Shown piece after piece: positions 1-10,105 of a stretch of DNA of 64,000 nt. Position numbers and translations under genes: made by a program. This DNA is from Sphaerosporella brunnea (lineage: Eukaryota; Ascomycota; Pezizomycetes; Pezizales; Pyronemataceae), in assembly GCA_008704415.1 (NCBI GenBank), contig VXIS01000110.1, positions 62,001-126,000 of the forward strand. The letters run 5' to 3'. Below the pieces are notes generated by a model that saw nothing but the letters and a program-made list of their open reading frames with translations, did no database searches and was not told the DNA's origin. Every line of letters begins with the position of its first letter. Position 1 is the first letter of the stretch.

Positions 1-242
1 TTCCCACGTCCCATAGAATTGCGCGTCACCGCGCAATACATGAATATCACCTACAAAGCGCGATCCTTAACCGTCGCAATTTGCACCCGGCGGGTCCGAG
101 TCAAAGCGGCATTGATTGCTTGGCGAACATCAAACCCTGGGCAGTGCGTAATTGCGGGTACAGACCTCATTCTCCCCCCGACACGCCCTACCTCATACCT
201 TCTTCCCCCTAGAAACAGCAACAAACCCCCAACTACAACACC

Positions 243-1977
243 ATGGCCTCCTCACGGAGACCGACACGTAAGCTTCGACATGACGGCACCCTTCAAGCTC
301 GTAGCCGGACCCCGGAAGGGCGGCAGCAGCCTCTGCGTCGGCGACCCGTCATGTTTTCCCCGCGAGACTGGCAGACGGAGAGATTCATGGACGAGGCGCT
401 GCGGCCGGAGCAGCACGATTCAGAGGATTCAGATGCCGACTGGGACTGGGTCCTCCTTCACCCGAACGAGCGGTGGGGCGGCGACCGAGTCCAGGGCCCC
501 TCCGATCGCGATTCGGATCAGATCGGAGTTCACTTTCATCAATGGATCAGCTACGGCGCTTTGGAGGATGACGACGAGATGGACTCCGAGGTGGAGTTGC
601 CAGAGAGACCGACTTTTGATGATCACATCGACGATGGAGAACGGGCCTTTATTCCGGATGACGATCCGATAGAGCTTATGAACTGCTGGACGGCCGCGGG
701 ACAGGTTCGGAACAACCAGACGCGGGAATCGATGCCGTACGCCCTTCACTTGCGGACGTAGGCACACGCTGACCAAAGACCTTTTTATGCAGGTGGCTAG
801 GCACGAAGGAGCCACCCCCATTGATCAGCCCCCGGTGGACATCCTGGCCGAGGTGGCCTCTCACCTCGACGACCGTGACCACCTAAACCTCGTGACGGCC
901 CTCTTTATAACGATTCCACGCCACCAACCGTACTACCGGTACCGGGCCACGACTTCCGGCAACTGGGAGGGGCTCTTGCCGCGGCCCTCGATTGCGACGC
1001 GCAAATGGATCCCGCGCACGAGCCTCGCGGCCTTCACCGCCGAATTCCCGCACGCGCCGCGCTCCACCAGTCCGCACCCGGATACGCAGTGCGCCGCAGC
1101 GGCAGCGGCAGGAGCATTGCTCACGCCTGCCATGATGGCGATCCGCGATACCGGCAACGCCATCGCCCGCACGCTCCTGTTCCGCGCCTGCGGCAGTGAC
1201 CGCAATCTCTGGCTCGCCCGGAAGCTGGTGGAATTGTACCCACTGCGCACACTGCTGCCTCCGCCGCGCAGTTTCTGTTCCCGCGACGACTTCGGCGTGT
1301 CGCCGTACCCCTGGTTCGCGCCTCACATTCCAGGAGACCGCCGCTGCCTGCGCGTCGTCGGCGCGTACTTCACGTCTGGGCTGCCCATAAACCCGTGGTT
1401 CCTGCACCCCGTCGTCGGCGCCGTCAACATGGCGGTTGCGAACGACTCTCGCGCCATCCTGACGTTCCTGCTCTCCCTGCCGATTCCTTACGAACCGCCG
1501 GCGGATTGCCCCATGTGCGGGCATAACGACGTCTTTTGAAATCCAGTCCACATCGCCGCCGCGTATGCCCGCCCGGAGCTCATGGAGGTGTTGATCCAGC
1601 GCGAGGTCATGGATATGGACCGTGCCGATGCACTGGTGCTCGCGGCGAAAGCGTTGAGACGTGTCGGCGCCCACGGCGCGGAGCGCGTGCGACGGTGCGT
1701 CCAGTTGCTGCTCTCTAATGGGATGAACGGGGTCGCTCGTCGCGCTGCGAACGGTTATGGCGAGCAGGCGGAATTCGTCTCGGCGGTGGTGATGTATTCA
1801 CCCTCGGTGGCCGTGGCCGAACGGCTGGTGGAGACGGCATTGGGGTTGGGGTTGGGGTACAAGATTCCGCGGACGAGGCGGCAGCTGTTGTTGGCCGAGC
1901 TGGGAGACAAGCGGTGGGCGGGGCTGGTGAAAATTCTCGCCGCACGGACCAGCTCTCAGGCCGGTATAAGAAGCTGA
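243..1977 (+). pseudogene. F-box-like / ankyrin-like gene interrupted by an in-frame TGA
   Basis: Two open stretches read as one gene. Exon 1 (243-704) starts at an ATG after a pyrimidine-rich leader and encodes an acidic region rich in Asp and Glu. A likely intron (705-792, CAG|GTTCGG to ATGCAG, with a GCTGAC branch site) joins in phase 0 to exon 2. Exon 2 begins with a stretch resembling an F-box (PPVDILAEVASHLDDRD). The frame is stopped by TGA at 1537-1539, but the same frame stays open to 1977 and directly after the stop reads NPVHIAAAYARPELMEVLI, which looks like an ankyrin-type helix pair. One change (GGA to TGA) would explain the break, so this may be a recent nonsense allele, or a shorter protein ending there. 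The donor is not consensus, so exon 1 could be a separate gene. Function is inferred only from the weak F-box resemblance. Confidence 0.5.
1965..1970 (+). promoter_or_regulatory. TATA-like box for the 2053 gene
   Basis: TATAAG lies 88 bp before the ATG at 2053, inside the last codons of the upstream gene. A pyrimidine-rich leader follows. This suggests a compact head-to-tail arrangement, but no start site is demonstrated. Confidence 0.35.
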
Positions 1978-2052
1978 GGGTTCCTGTCCACTGTCCCTTC
2001 CCGCAACATCACCTGTCCACCACCACCCCCACATCAAACACCAAAACAAAAC

Positions 2053-2745
2053 ATGCTTGGACGCGGATCATCGAACCCAAAGATGGGGAAACCCACCACC
2101 AGTAAGCCTCCCCCACCGCTCTCGTTTGCATTTCCCCCGCCTCACGTTGCGCGTGCCCTAACCCTCCACATTAGAGTCCCTCAGACTGCACTGCAGCCAC
2201 GGACATTCCTCCAAGTTGGAGCGCTACCCCACGGCCACCGTCTGCAACGACTGCAACGTGCCTTTGACCCCGGTGATTAGAGCATACGCAGGCCGCACCA
2301 GGGATAATACCGAACCTCGCAGTACGTACAGCTGGCCTCCCATCGCTTCCATCAGCCTCTTCCATCGCATCTATTCCCCATCCACTAACATACAACAGAC
2401 GAGCGCGTGCAGGGTCATGAAGATGATGGTCAAATGGAATGGGCTATGTCCGAAAGTCGGAAGAGAAGCTTGCCTGAAGATGACGCGTTTCCGGACACCG
2501 AATGGGCGATCAAGGAGTCGCTGCAAACGAGCTCCGCTGGAGGTGCGTACCCCCCCACTCCTCAGGCCCGCAAAGTAACGTGATGCGCAGAAACCAACCG
2601 CAGGACCTTTTCGCGCTCGTCCATCAAGCGGCGCAGACACCGTTCTCCCTCCTTGGAAGCCATCCCGGATGACACCGACAACGACCGGGAGGAGGCTCCT
2701 CGCCGTCCTACTAAATTCCTAGGGAAAACGGCGGGATACTACTAA
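2053..2745 (+). CDS. four-exon gene, 164-residue zinc-ribbon-like protein with basic Arg/Ser tail
   Basis: Exons 2053-2101, 2175-2321, 2399-2542 and 2591-2745 join in one frame. Their introns are 73, 77 and 48 nt, two with clear CTAAC-type branch sites (CCCTAACCC; CACTAACATACAACAG). All splice phases agree (phase 1) and the frame ends at TAA 2743-2745. The protein has a possible metal site (C23, H25/H27, C40, C43; CNDC), then an acidic middle with two stretches around residues 75-84 (MEWAMSES) and 97-107 (TEWAIKESL) that resemble ubiquitin-interacting motifs. A basic Arg/Ser segment at 118-133 (KRRRHR) could be a nuclear signal. I do not recognise the family. The exon structure is well supported; ubiquitin binding is only an inference. 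Confidence 0.62.
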
Positions 2746-3712
2746 TCCCGGTGGACGTCGACGGTCTTTATCTTTCTCTTTCACGCGTTCTCTGTCTGTT
2801 GGGGTTCCTAAAAGTTTACTGCCTGGGTCTGAGACGGTTTGCTCTACTTGCTGTTTCTCATGTCTTTGATAGCTTTGCAATCGACCGGTGTATTTATTCT
2901 GAGAATCTCTTCGCGTCGCTGTGGGTAAATAACTGATCTCGAGCGCGAATTATGTTTGTGTTTCTTTGTTTTTGTGCGTGTCGGTGGCCTAATCGGGTAA
3001 CCCCCAACAGTGTTAGCGCGGCCGTTACCAAGGGCCAAGAGCGGACTGTAGTTTGGGAGCGGGTGTTTCTGGAAGAGGCGGCGGAGTGATTTGACGGAGC
3101 ATGCGGTGTCGGTCACAACAGCAACTGTGATGGTGATGCCTATTCGGAAGGGGTCTGTCTTCGATGCAGGCAGCGTGAAATAGGCGCGGGAGTCATGCTC
3201 CGCGAACTCTACAGATCTGCGAGTAATGTGCCATGAGGAGGAGTCCGCGTCTCTGAAGTCCGCGGCGTTCCCCAACTCGCAAGAAAGCAGCGGGGGCAGT
3301 GCAGAAGGCAGCAGCATGGAAGCTGGCTCAGTCCTGTGTGTGGGCATTGAGTTTCGTAACGATGAACACCACCGGGTCGCGGGTAATAGGAACCGCTCTC
3401 TCAGGTCACCTTCTCTTGCCATGGAAAATCGTAATACCGCGGATGACTCGTGGCACGCGGGGGTGGCGGCACACCTCAAGGTCATCCCCGCCCGTTCCCA
3501 TATCGACATGGTAGGATCGCAGGGCAGTAAGGTATGACCTCTTGGTGGCAGATTTCGTGCGTCCGTGGTTGCCCAGGTAGGCCATCCAGTTGCATAATGA
3601 CTCGACTGGGACCGGGAAAGGTGAGGCGAGGCCAGAGAAGGCGGCAAAGGCTCTGTAGCTGTTGCGAACAGGTGCGTAGGCGCAGCGTGTATTGGCGCTG
3701 AAGCCCCATCAG
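2746..3712. other. intergenic stretch with one unexplained minus-strand ORF
   Basis: I recognise no domain here. The longest open frame runs 3647-2844 on the minus strand (267 codons, Ser/Pro/Arg-rich) and has opposing open frames on the plus strand. It could be chance. No inverted termini or transposon protein motifs were seen. Confidence 0.3.
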
Positions 3713-4554
3713 CAGGGATGTCAAAAGTCCGGTCAGCCCGGCTCTGAGCGCGGCCTGGACCGGACTGATTGAAACCGGCTTTTGAAATCCCGGCCCTTTT
3801 GGACCAGGCTTCTTGGATCGAGACCCAGGCGACTACGGGCAGCTTCCAGGCCCAGAAGTACCCAGCGCCCAGCGGGACCGCCAGGCATCTGTAGTTTTTT
3901 GCTTACACATACATCAAGGAAAGAAACATGAACGCGAGATACAGATTCAACAACCTGAAGGACCTCCAGATACCCCGGCATCTCCGCCGCCCGCTGTTCC
4001 AAGTCACTCAGCATACGCTCAACCTGATGAATTTGACAACCCGCGCCATATAACAGATCTTCCCTCGCCCAGGATTTGTCGCATTCTATGGCTTCGACAA
4101 CATCGTCTGTCAATGAATCCGCTGATCTGTAATCGTGTTTTGTGAGCCAAACGTCCGCAGTTCCGCTCCGTTTTATTCCGCCTCTCCTGCGAGCCGTAGT
4201 TTTTGGGTTAAAAGGCGTGATTTGTGAGCAAAACGTCAGCAGTTCCGGTCCGTTTTATTCCGACTCTCGTCCGAGTTGCTGTTTTTGTGGTGGATCGACC
4301 AGTCTTTTGATTGCGATCAACGGTTTACCTGCGGCGAAAACCGAATGATTAGCGCTTTTAGTGGCCCCGCTTTCGGCACAATCACCGACCCGACCTTAAT
4401 TCAGGATAACGGGCACCAGCCGGCGCCTATCATATATTCAGGTTTTGACTATGCCGGCCCAAACCTGTCGGGCTTGCCGCATCACCGGCCCGACCTAACC
4501 CACTCCGTGGGGCCCCGTTTGACCTGGCGGGTGGCCGGACTATTGACCGCCCTG
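3713..4554 (-). mobile_element. hAT element, family F2, copy A (842 bp)
   Basis: The left end reads CAGGGATGTCAAAAGTCCGG and the right end is its imperfect inverse, ending CCGGACTATTGACCGCCCTG. The flanks are CCCATCAG (3705-3712) and CCCACCAG (4555-4562), a 7/8 match to an 8-bp hAT target duplication. The interior shares long segments with the copies at 9148-10097, 32839-33487 and 23.7-24.6 kb. Only a transposase tail is left on the minus strand, so the copy is non-autonomous. Confidence 0.85.
3733..4113 (-). pseudogene. hAT transposase C-terminal tail (F2 copy A)
   Basis: The minus-strand frame begins with TDDVVEAIECDKSWAREDLL, which matches the end of the hAT dimerisation region (typically ..EALECLKSW..). 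A tail follows containing QIHQVERMLSDLEQ and VSFLDVCVSKKLQMP. Equivalent frames occur in the 24.1-24.5 and 32.7-33.2 kb copies with small frameshifts. Everything upstream of the dimerisation end is missing, so it cannot be an active transposase. Confidence 0.65.
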
Positions 4555-4688
4555 CCCACCAGAGGTAGCGGGCGGTAATGCGAGGGAGACCAACATCAGC
4601 ATACCAGTCTTCAGGGGGGTCGCGCCGGAGGGCTGAGTAGGTAGGAGGTTCTGCGAGAGTAGGGCAAAGGTCAGCGCTAGTAGCAAAT

Positions 4689-5322
4689 TCAGGTTGTCTG
4701 TGTAGGCCGGTGTTTTTTGGGCGGCGTGCCGGAGAGCAGAGGGCACATCTCGGCAATGTTTCTGAACTGACGGCGGGAGAGTAGTTCGGCAAGCAGGTTG
4801 TCTTTGGTAGGAAAGCAACGTGCAGAGAATGTGATATCATGTTGAGCAGCTACTAACATGATTTCCCGCAAAGGCTCCATAGCAGGCCCTCGCATAGAGC
4901 ACTTGTTCAGGCCGTGGTATACAGCGGTGTTGTCTGTGTATATAGCGATCTGTTTGCAGGAAAACTCGAGGAGACAAAGCCGGAATGCGCTGAGGACGGC
5001 AAGCATCACCTTGTAGGTGATGGGCTTGTGCCGGTGGTGGCGAGATTGTGGTTTTGAGAATGCGCAGGACCATGTAAATTCGCCGAGCGGGGCGGTACTA
5101 GTGGGGAGGCAGTTGCCGCCGAGACCCTCGTTGCCTGAGGCGTCAGTCCAGAGGAAGTGGTGTTCGCGTGTTGGACGAATGATTGCTATCCGTTCCACGA
5201 GGGGAGTAATTGTTTCCACCAGCGGAGATCCGCCTTCATCTCAGCTGTGAGTCATCGTCTTTTGGTGCCAGGCTCTGAGCGGGGATAGTTGTCGGTCGCA
5301 TCATAGAGTCTGTGAAGGAAGC
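4689..5322 (-). pseudogene. DIRS-like reverse transcriptase/RNase H remnant
   Basis: Read on the minus strand, the remnant runs from FLHRLYDATDNYP through LTAEMKADLRWWKQLLP, typical of the end of a DIRS-type RT. The RNase H-like part follows: FLWTDASGNEGLGG, IAIYTDNTAVYHGLNK and KDNLLAELLSR. The Asp residues of TDAS and TDN are present. A TGA at 5252-5254 breaks the frame between the two parts. The RT core and any tyrosine recombinase are absent. An LTR-like segment abuts directly upstream at 5330-5485, so the element is internally deleted or chimeric. Confidence 0.7.
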
Positions 5323-5329
5323 TACAGAC

Positions 5330-5485
5330 GAGGGCGAGCGTCGGGCCTTTACATACAGCGCCGCATGGGCAAACAACTGGAAAGAGGAGAACTATCAAAC
5401 TATGGAAAACGGAAACAATAAATCTAAACAGACGGTCTCCACCCGAAAATCCTTCACGGTCGCCAGACGAAATCCTTTTCCAACA
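5330..5485 (-). repeat. partial LTR-like repeat joined to an RT/RNase H remnant
   Basis: On the minus strand it starts TGTTGGAAAAGG at 5485 and matches the LTRs at 45435-45636 and 52201-52401, including the block GCGGCGCTGTATGTAAAGG. Similarity stops near 5330, where the RT/RNase H remnant begins. The far end of the LTR is missing. Confidence 0.65.
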
Positions 5486-5559
5486 GACAGGAGACTATGC
5501 TACACCTTAGGCATTGCCTACTGCGGCACGTCTAAGGAAAGATAATCAAGGAGAGGCGC

Positions 5560-6012
5560 ACTAGGTATAGAAGCTGAGCCACTGGCCTGGCCCGGGTTTA
5601 ACGCCTTGGAGTCGCTTCAAGGCCGCCCGCGCCTTCGTGAAGAGGCGCACGCATCCCGTTGGTTTGGCCGGGACTGGGCTGTTGGATAGCGCTCGTTCTA
5701 GGCCAGCGGCGATGCCAAAGAGCTCCGCGTCATAGGCCTCTTTATTCGCCCCAATATATGCCGCAACTCTCCTCCACCTGTCGAGCTTGGCATCGATCTG
5801 GGTGATGCTGCATATCCGGAATCATCGTTTTCCAGCCTGGACCCGTCTGAATAGACAGCGAGCTCAGTCGGCTCCTGCCATCTCGCTGCTGTCCACGAGG
5901 CGGCTTCCTCTGGTTCGGCGATCACCACCCCGCTGGGCTTCACGCCCACGTCCACGCATGGCTCGATTGTGGTTGGCCGGCCGTGGATGGTGGGGGGTGG
6001 CGGTGTTGCCAA
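5560..6012 (-). pseudogene. LINE RNase H domain remnant, frameshifted
   Basis: One minus-strand frame reads ELAVYSDGSRLENDDSGYAA, the first beta strand of an RNase H with its catalytic Asp. A second frame continues ANKEAYDAELFGIAAGLERA, carrying the AExxG-like Glu helix, then RLFTKARAALKRLQG, where the expected TD is replaced by TK. This is the RNase H found after the RT in Tad/I-type non-LTR elements. At least one frameshift and the lost Asp make it a relic. Confidence 0.6.
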
Positions 6013-8160
6013 GCTATCAAAAAAGTGAATTTCTAAAAACTCGCGCGCGGGCGATGCTGGATCTAAGTTTTATTCCCAGCAGCAGAACCACCACAGTGCT
6101 TTTTGATCATCATTAAAGTATCGTACAAACCCACATTGTCCAAGCCCACCAATGCAAAATCCTCGACACCCGCAACTTTACCACCGGTACCCCCGCGTTG
6201 ATTAAGACCCAGACGATACGGTAGTTCTTCCCACTGAGCGACCCTGAATGGATACGGACTCGGACGCAAGAAACGCTGCGCCACGAACGATGACCGCATC
6301 GACAGCTAGGTACCTGTCCCTGGCGAACACATGTTTCTTCTAAAAGTACAAATCGGCAGCAATTTCAGAAAATTCCGCCACATCATTTTGGCCAACACTC
6401 GGACGGGCTCTCCGCATCGTAAACGCTGTCACTGTGCATCCGTTGCAGCGCGACTCTATACAGGTTGTTGAACAGCACCATTACGCGCGTGGACGTGTCG
6501 CACCACGATCCCGTCCAGATCGTCACACGCAGCTCGGCGGCGTTCGAGGAGATGCCGCATTTCCCGGATTTGGCGGTGCCCGCGCCAGGAGCGCCACTGT
6601 CCCCGGATCATCGCTCGAACACCTCGTCGGCCGCCGTCGTCGAATATAGCGTCGGCTGGGCGTCCTCGGAAATGCTGCGCAGCGAGAAATGTCGTCAGCG
6701 GACCCGTCACCGATGGAACGCAGGGCGCTATGTTCCTCACCCATCTAAGTGCACCAGCGCGCATGACCCGTCCGCCCAGTTTACGATGCAGACTGGAATC
6801 TCTCCCGCGCTGCAGAGATTCTCGCCTGGTCTCGCCTGGTCTCGTGAGGCCGCCGTCATTCTCGGTCAGTCTCGCCATTCTCGAGTGGTCTCGACAGTTC
6901 TCGACGTGTCTCGATCATTCTCAGTCTCGTCTCGCGGTCTCGTGTGCATCACTGGGTGGAGGTATGACTGAAAGTAAGTGGGATTGGGACGAGCAGGTGG
7001 AGTGAGGGTTCACACCGGTAGGCGGGACGGTAATGAGCAGACAGAGATTGGTGGGCAAGTAGGCCACGAGCAGATCGATCGAGAATGATGATTGGCAGTC
7101 GGGATCAGGATACACTGGTGAGGTCACAATGGAGATGAGGATGAGCTGGCTGCGTTACTAGGACAATTGGTATGATGGCCGGCTTAGTTTATTGCGGGGA
7201 TCAAAGAGCTGCTTGGACGCATTTTTGGCAGCACCGTGGCGCAAACCGTGCAGACCACGCACGTCATCACGGAGGACTGGTCTGAATGGCCACATTCCGT
7301 TCCGTTGATGACAGGTCGTCGAAGACCTAAAATCTGAATTGATTGACAATGACTGAACGTCTGGTTTAACTCAGTCGACGGTGATAAACTGCCGTTGTGT
7401 TGCCAAGCTCGCACTGCGCATGCGAATCCCGCACAAACAACCTGCTTCGTGCTTACTAGTTCATAGGATACAAGTCAACATCCGTGCGGTGGTACACGGT
7501 GTGCAGTGATGAGTACAGCGCCATTTAATGTGATGTGCCGTCGTATGTAAGTTTCGGTCAGCGTGTATGTGTGTAAAACACGGCGCAGTTGCTTTCATCT
7601 ATCCGTACATGCCAGGCACAGACCGGGGCATGTTCAGCTGCATTTGCAGTCTTTCGGACGACCCGTGATCCACATGCATCACCCATTTCATGACGCTTCT
7701 CGATTTCCAGAAGGAGAACTGTGCAATTCGAAGCGTAGATTTGCGCCAGGTTCTGCATGTCGCAGAGTTGTTCACTTCCATTTACGGAGGTGTTTTATGC
7801 GGTGGAAGAATTCACCAGCAAGGGGTGTGCTGAGTGGAAAAAGATGGTTGCATAGTAGTAAAGCAAATGGGCGGAGGAAGTGGGTTGGGGTCTGGGAGGC
7901 AAGACCGTCCCACTTCACTGTGAGTACCTGCACGCACTGATAAACACTCTTCCCTTCCATTCCACAACTATCGACAAATCTAGCAGTGTGTACATCAGCG
8001 TAATCGCTCCACAGTATTGCCGCACCGCATTGTCGTCGGTCAAGCCCCGCCCCACAATGCGCCGCGCAATCAGAGCTAAACACTCAGCCTCTGCAGGGTA
8101 AGTTTTCGGGTTTTCGGTGTTGCGCCACCGTGTTGCGACACCGCTGCTCATCTGTTTCCT
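6013..8160. other. no recognised gene
   Basis: Short open frames occur on both strands, but I see no recognisable domain, paired splice sites or element termini. The only structured part is the TCTCG array at 6819-6942. Confidence 0.4.
6819..6942 (+). repeat. TCTCG array
   Basis: About twelve copies of TCTCG occur in roughly 124 bp, usually as GGTCTCG or ATTCTCG spaced about 10 bp apart. The spacing recalls the short motif arrays near hAT ends, but I find no matching inverted array or target duplication nearby. Confidence 0.6.
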
Positions 8161-8172
8161 CGATATATATAG
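8161..8172 (+). promoter_or_regulatory. TATA box before the Cys-rich mini-ORF
   Basis: CGATATATATAG lies about 70 bp before the ATG at 8239, followed by a CT-rich leader. The spacing is normal for a fungal RNA polymerase II promoter. It is the best support for transcription here. Confidence 0.4.
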
Positions 8173-8238
8173 TGACACGTGATGATACTGCCTCCCGCAA
8201 CCGCGACTTTAGCTTTCTAAATACATCTCTCCGTCGAA

Positions 8239-8403
8239 ATGGCACCCAGGACCTACCGTCAATATGGTGACGACTGGATCGATCCCAAGAAACACAACCA
8301 AGTCTCCTCCCGGTGCTCTGACCCTCCCAATTGCTGCACGAAGTGCGGGTTCTCAATATGCATGACAAACGCCTTTCAGGATCGCAAGGCGCGCACCGAG
8401 TGA
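8239..8403 (+). CDS. possible 54-residue Cys-rich protein
   Basis: The ORF starts MAPRTYRQYGDDWIDPKKHN and holds five Cys within about 16 residues (CSDPPNCCTKCGFSIC), a pattern that could bind metal or form disulfides. No signal peptide is visible. After TGA 8401-8403 the same frame continues as IVTVWDQERNTVPHVLYACK to another stop, so the ORF may be truncated by a nonsense change or a small intron may be missed. The TATA box and leader support it; the family is unknown. Confidence 0.33.
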   Translation: MAPRTYRQYGDDWIDPKKHNQVSSRCSDPPNCCTKCGFSICMTNAFQDRKARTE

Positions 8404-9139
8404 ATCGTCACAGTCTGGGATCAAGAGCGTAACACCGTTCCACACGTCCTCTATGCGTGCAAGCTTTAGCGGGAGCTGATCCAGGACACCTGAATGCAGG
8501 ATGCCTGATGTATGATTGTGGCCATTGTCTCTCCACTCCCTGGGATTGAGCAGCCCGTGTTTCGTGACGGCCAATCCGACATCTTGCCGGCCCTTGGCGA
8601 ATCTTACTGCACCCGTTCGGCCAGGCTGCTCACATTCTTTCTTGACCTGAGGTGCACACTCAAACAGCTCTCAGTTCAAAACTGCACGCTTCAAACCCAC
8701 CTCGAAAGTCTTCTACAGGAAACCCCTGAGCCCCAAAAATCCCTGACATTGTCCCGACTGTGTGTTTTAACCGCGACCTCTCAGGATGCCGCCCCGAGCT
8801 CCGTCCCTGCTTGGAGAGGCGGAGACGACTGCGACCTTGCCGCTAGTCACGGCAAGACTGAATCGTAAGTTCTCGCAGCCACCCATCCGAGGGGGCAGCG
8901 GATGAAACACGCATCGGAGCTATCCGCTTCTCCCTGCATTCCACACATGCGGAGCAGAGTGTAACATTAGCCTCAGTGGGCCCAACACCCGACACGCACA
9001 CAGCACCCGTCAGCTGAGATACAGCTGACCCTCCCATTGGATGGCCGAAGCTGAAGACATCTGGAAGAACGTTGCAAGAAAGCGTACACGGTCCTTGCGC
9101 CGCGCAAAGAAAGAGACATCCCGAATCCGAGTGAATTAG
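8404..9139. other. no recognised gene
   Basis: One plus-strand open frame of 118 codons (8512-8868) has no recognisable motif. Nothing else is supported. Confidence 0.35.
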
Positions 9140-9147
9140 GTTGTGGG

Positions 9148-10097
9148 CAGGGCGGTCAATAGTCCGGCCGGCCGCCAGGTCAAACGGGGCCCGACGGAGT
9201 GGGTAAGGTCGGGCCGGTGATGTGGCAAACCCGACAGGTTCGGGCCGGCATGAGAAAAACCTGCATATCTGATAGGTGCCGGCCGGTGCCCGGTATCCTG
9301 AATTAAGGTCGGGTCGGTCATTGTGCCAAACGCGGGGTCTCCAATCGTTCAGTGCTCCTTCCGCCCAGCTAATGCGTCGATCGCCATCAAACGACTGGTC
9401 GATCCACCCCAAAAATAACGACTCGGACGAGAGTCGGAATACGGCGGCGCAGAAATGCTGACGTTTTACTCACAAATCGGTTGACGTTTTACTCACAAAT
9501 CTCGCAAGTTCGACGCACTTTAACCCAGAAAATACAGGTCGGAAGAGAAGCGGATAAATATGGCTGAAGTTATGCGCACAAACCCAACGATTTCAACCCC
9601 TATGGAGCGTGGCACAAGAGCTATCGTGAACACTACGAATGTAGCGCTGCAGTATTCCGACTTTTTTTTGTGCCTCAGTGATATCACCACAGCCAGCTTG
9701 CAGGCAGGGTGCTGAAATTTGCCGGTGCTCATCGCCCGCAATTCGCTTGGTCCTTCAGCGCGAGTCTACACTGTAATCTCATGTTCTTGCGCGGGCGATA
9801 AGGTCAGCAGTCCTTGGCGCCGGAGATGAAGGGGTAGATGGCGGTCCTCCAGGTGTTGAAGCTGTATCTCGCGTTCATGTTTCTTTTCTTGATCGATGTA
9901 TGTGTAAGCAAAAAACTGCAGATGCCTCGCCGGCCCGCCGGGCACCGGGTACATCTGGGCCTGGCGGGTGCCCGTAGGCGCCTGTGTCTCGATCCTAAAA
10001 GCCTGGTCCTCACGGGCCGTGATTTCAAAAGCCCGTTTCAATCAGTCTGGTTCAGGCCGCGCTCAAAGCCGGACAGGCCGGACTTTTGACAGCCCTG
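9148..10097 (+). mobile_element. hAT element, family F2, copy B (950 bp)
   Basis: The ends are CAGGGCGGTCAATAGTCCGG and the inverse of CAGGGCTGTCAAAAGTCCGG. Both sides carry a perfect 8-bp duplication, GTTGTGGG (9140-9147 and 10098-10105). The order of shared internal blocks is reversed relative to copies A and C, so this copy lies in the opposite orientation. The plus-strand tail frame (VCVSKKLQMP near 9900) corresponds to the same transposase tail. It is longer than the other copies because of extra sequence around 9.45-9.83 kb. Confidence 0.9.
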
Positions 10098-10105
10098 GTT
10101 GTGGG

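Noticed and set aside
2844..3647. 267-codon minus-strand ORF
   Set aside because: No recognised domain, biased Ser/Arg composition and open opposing frames. Recorded as intergenic with low confidence, not called as a gene.
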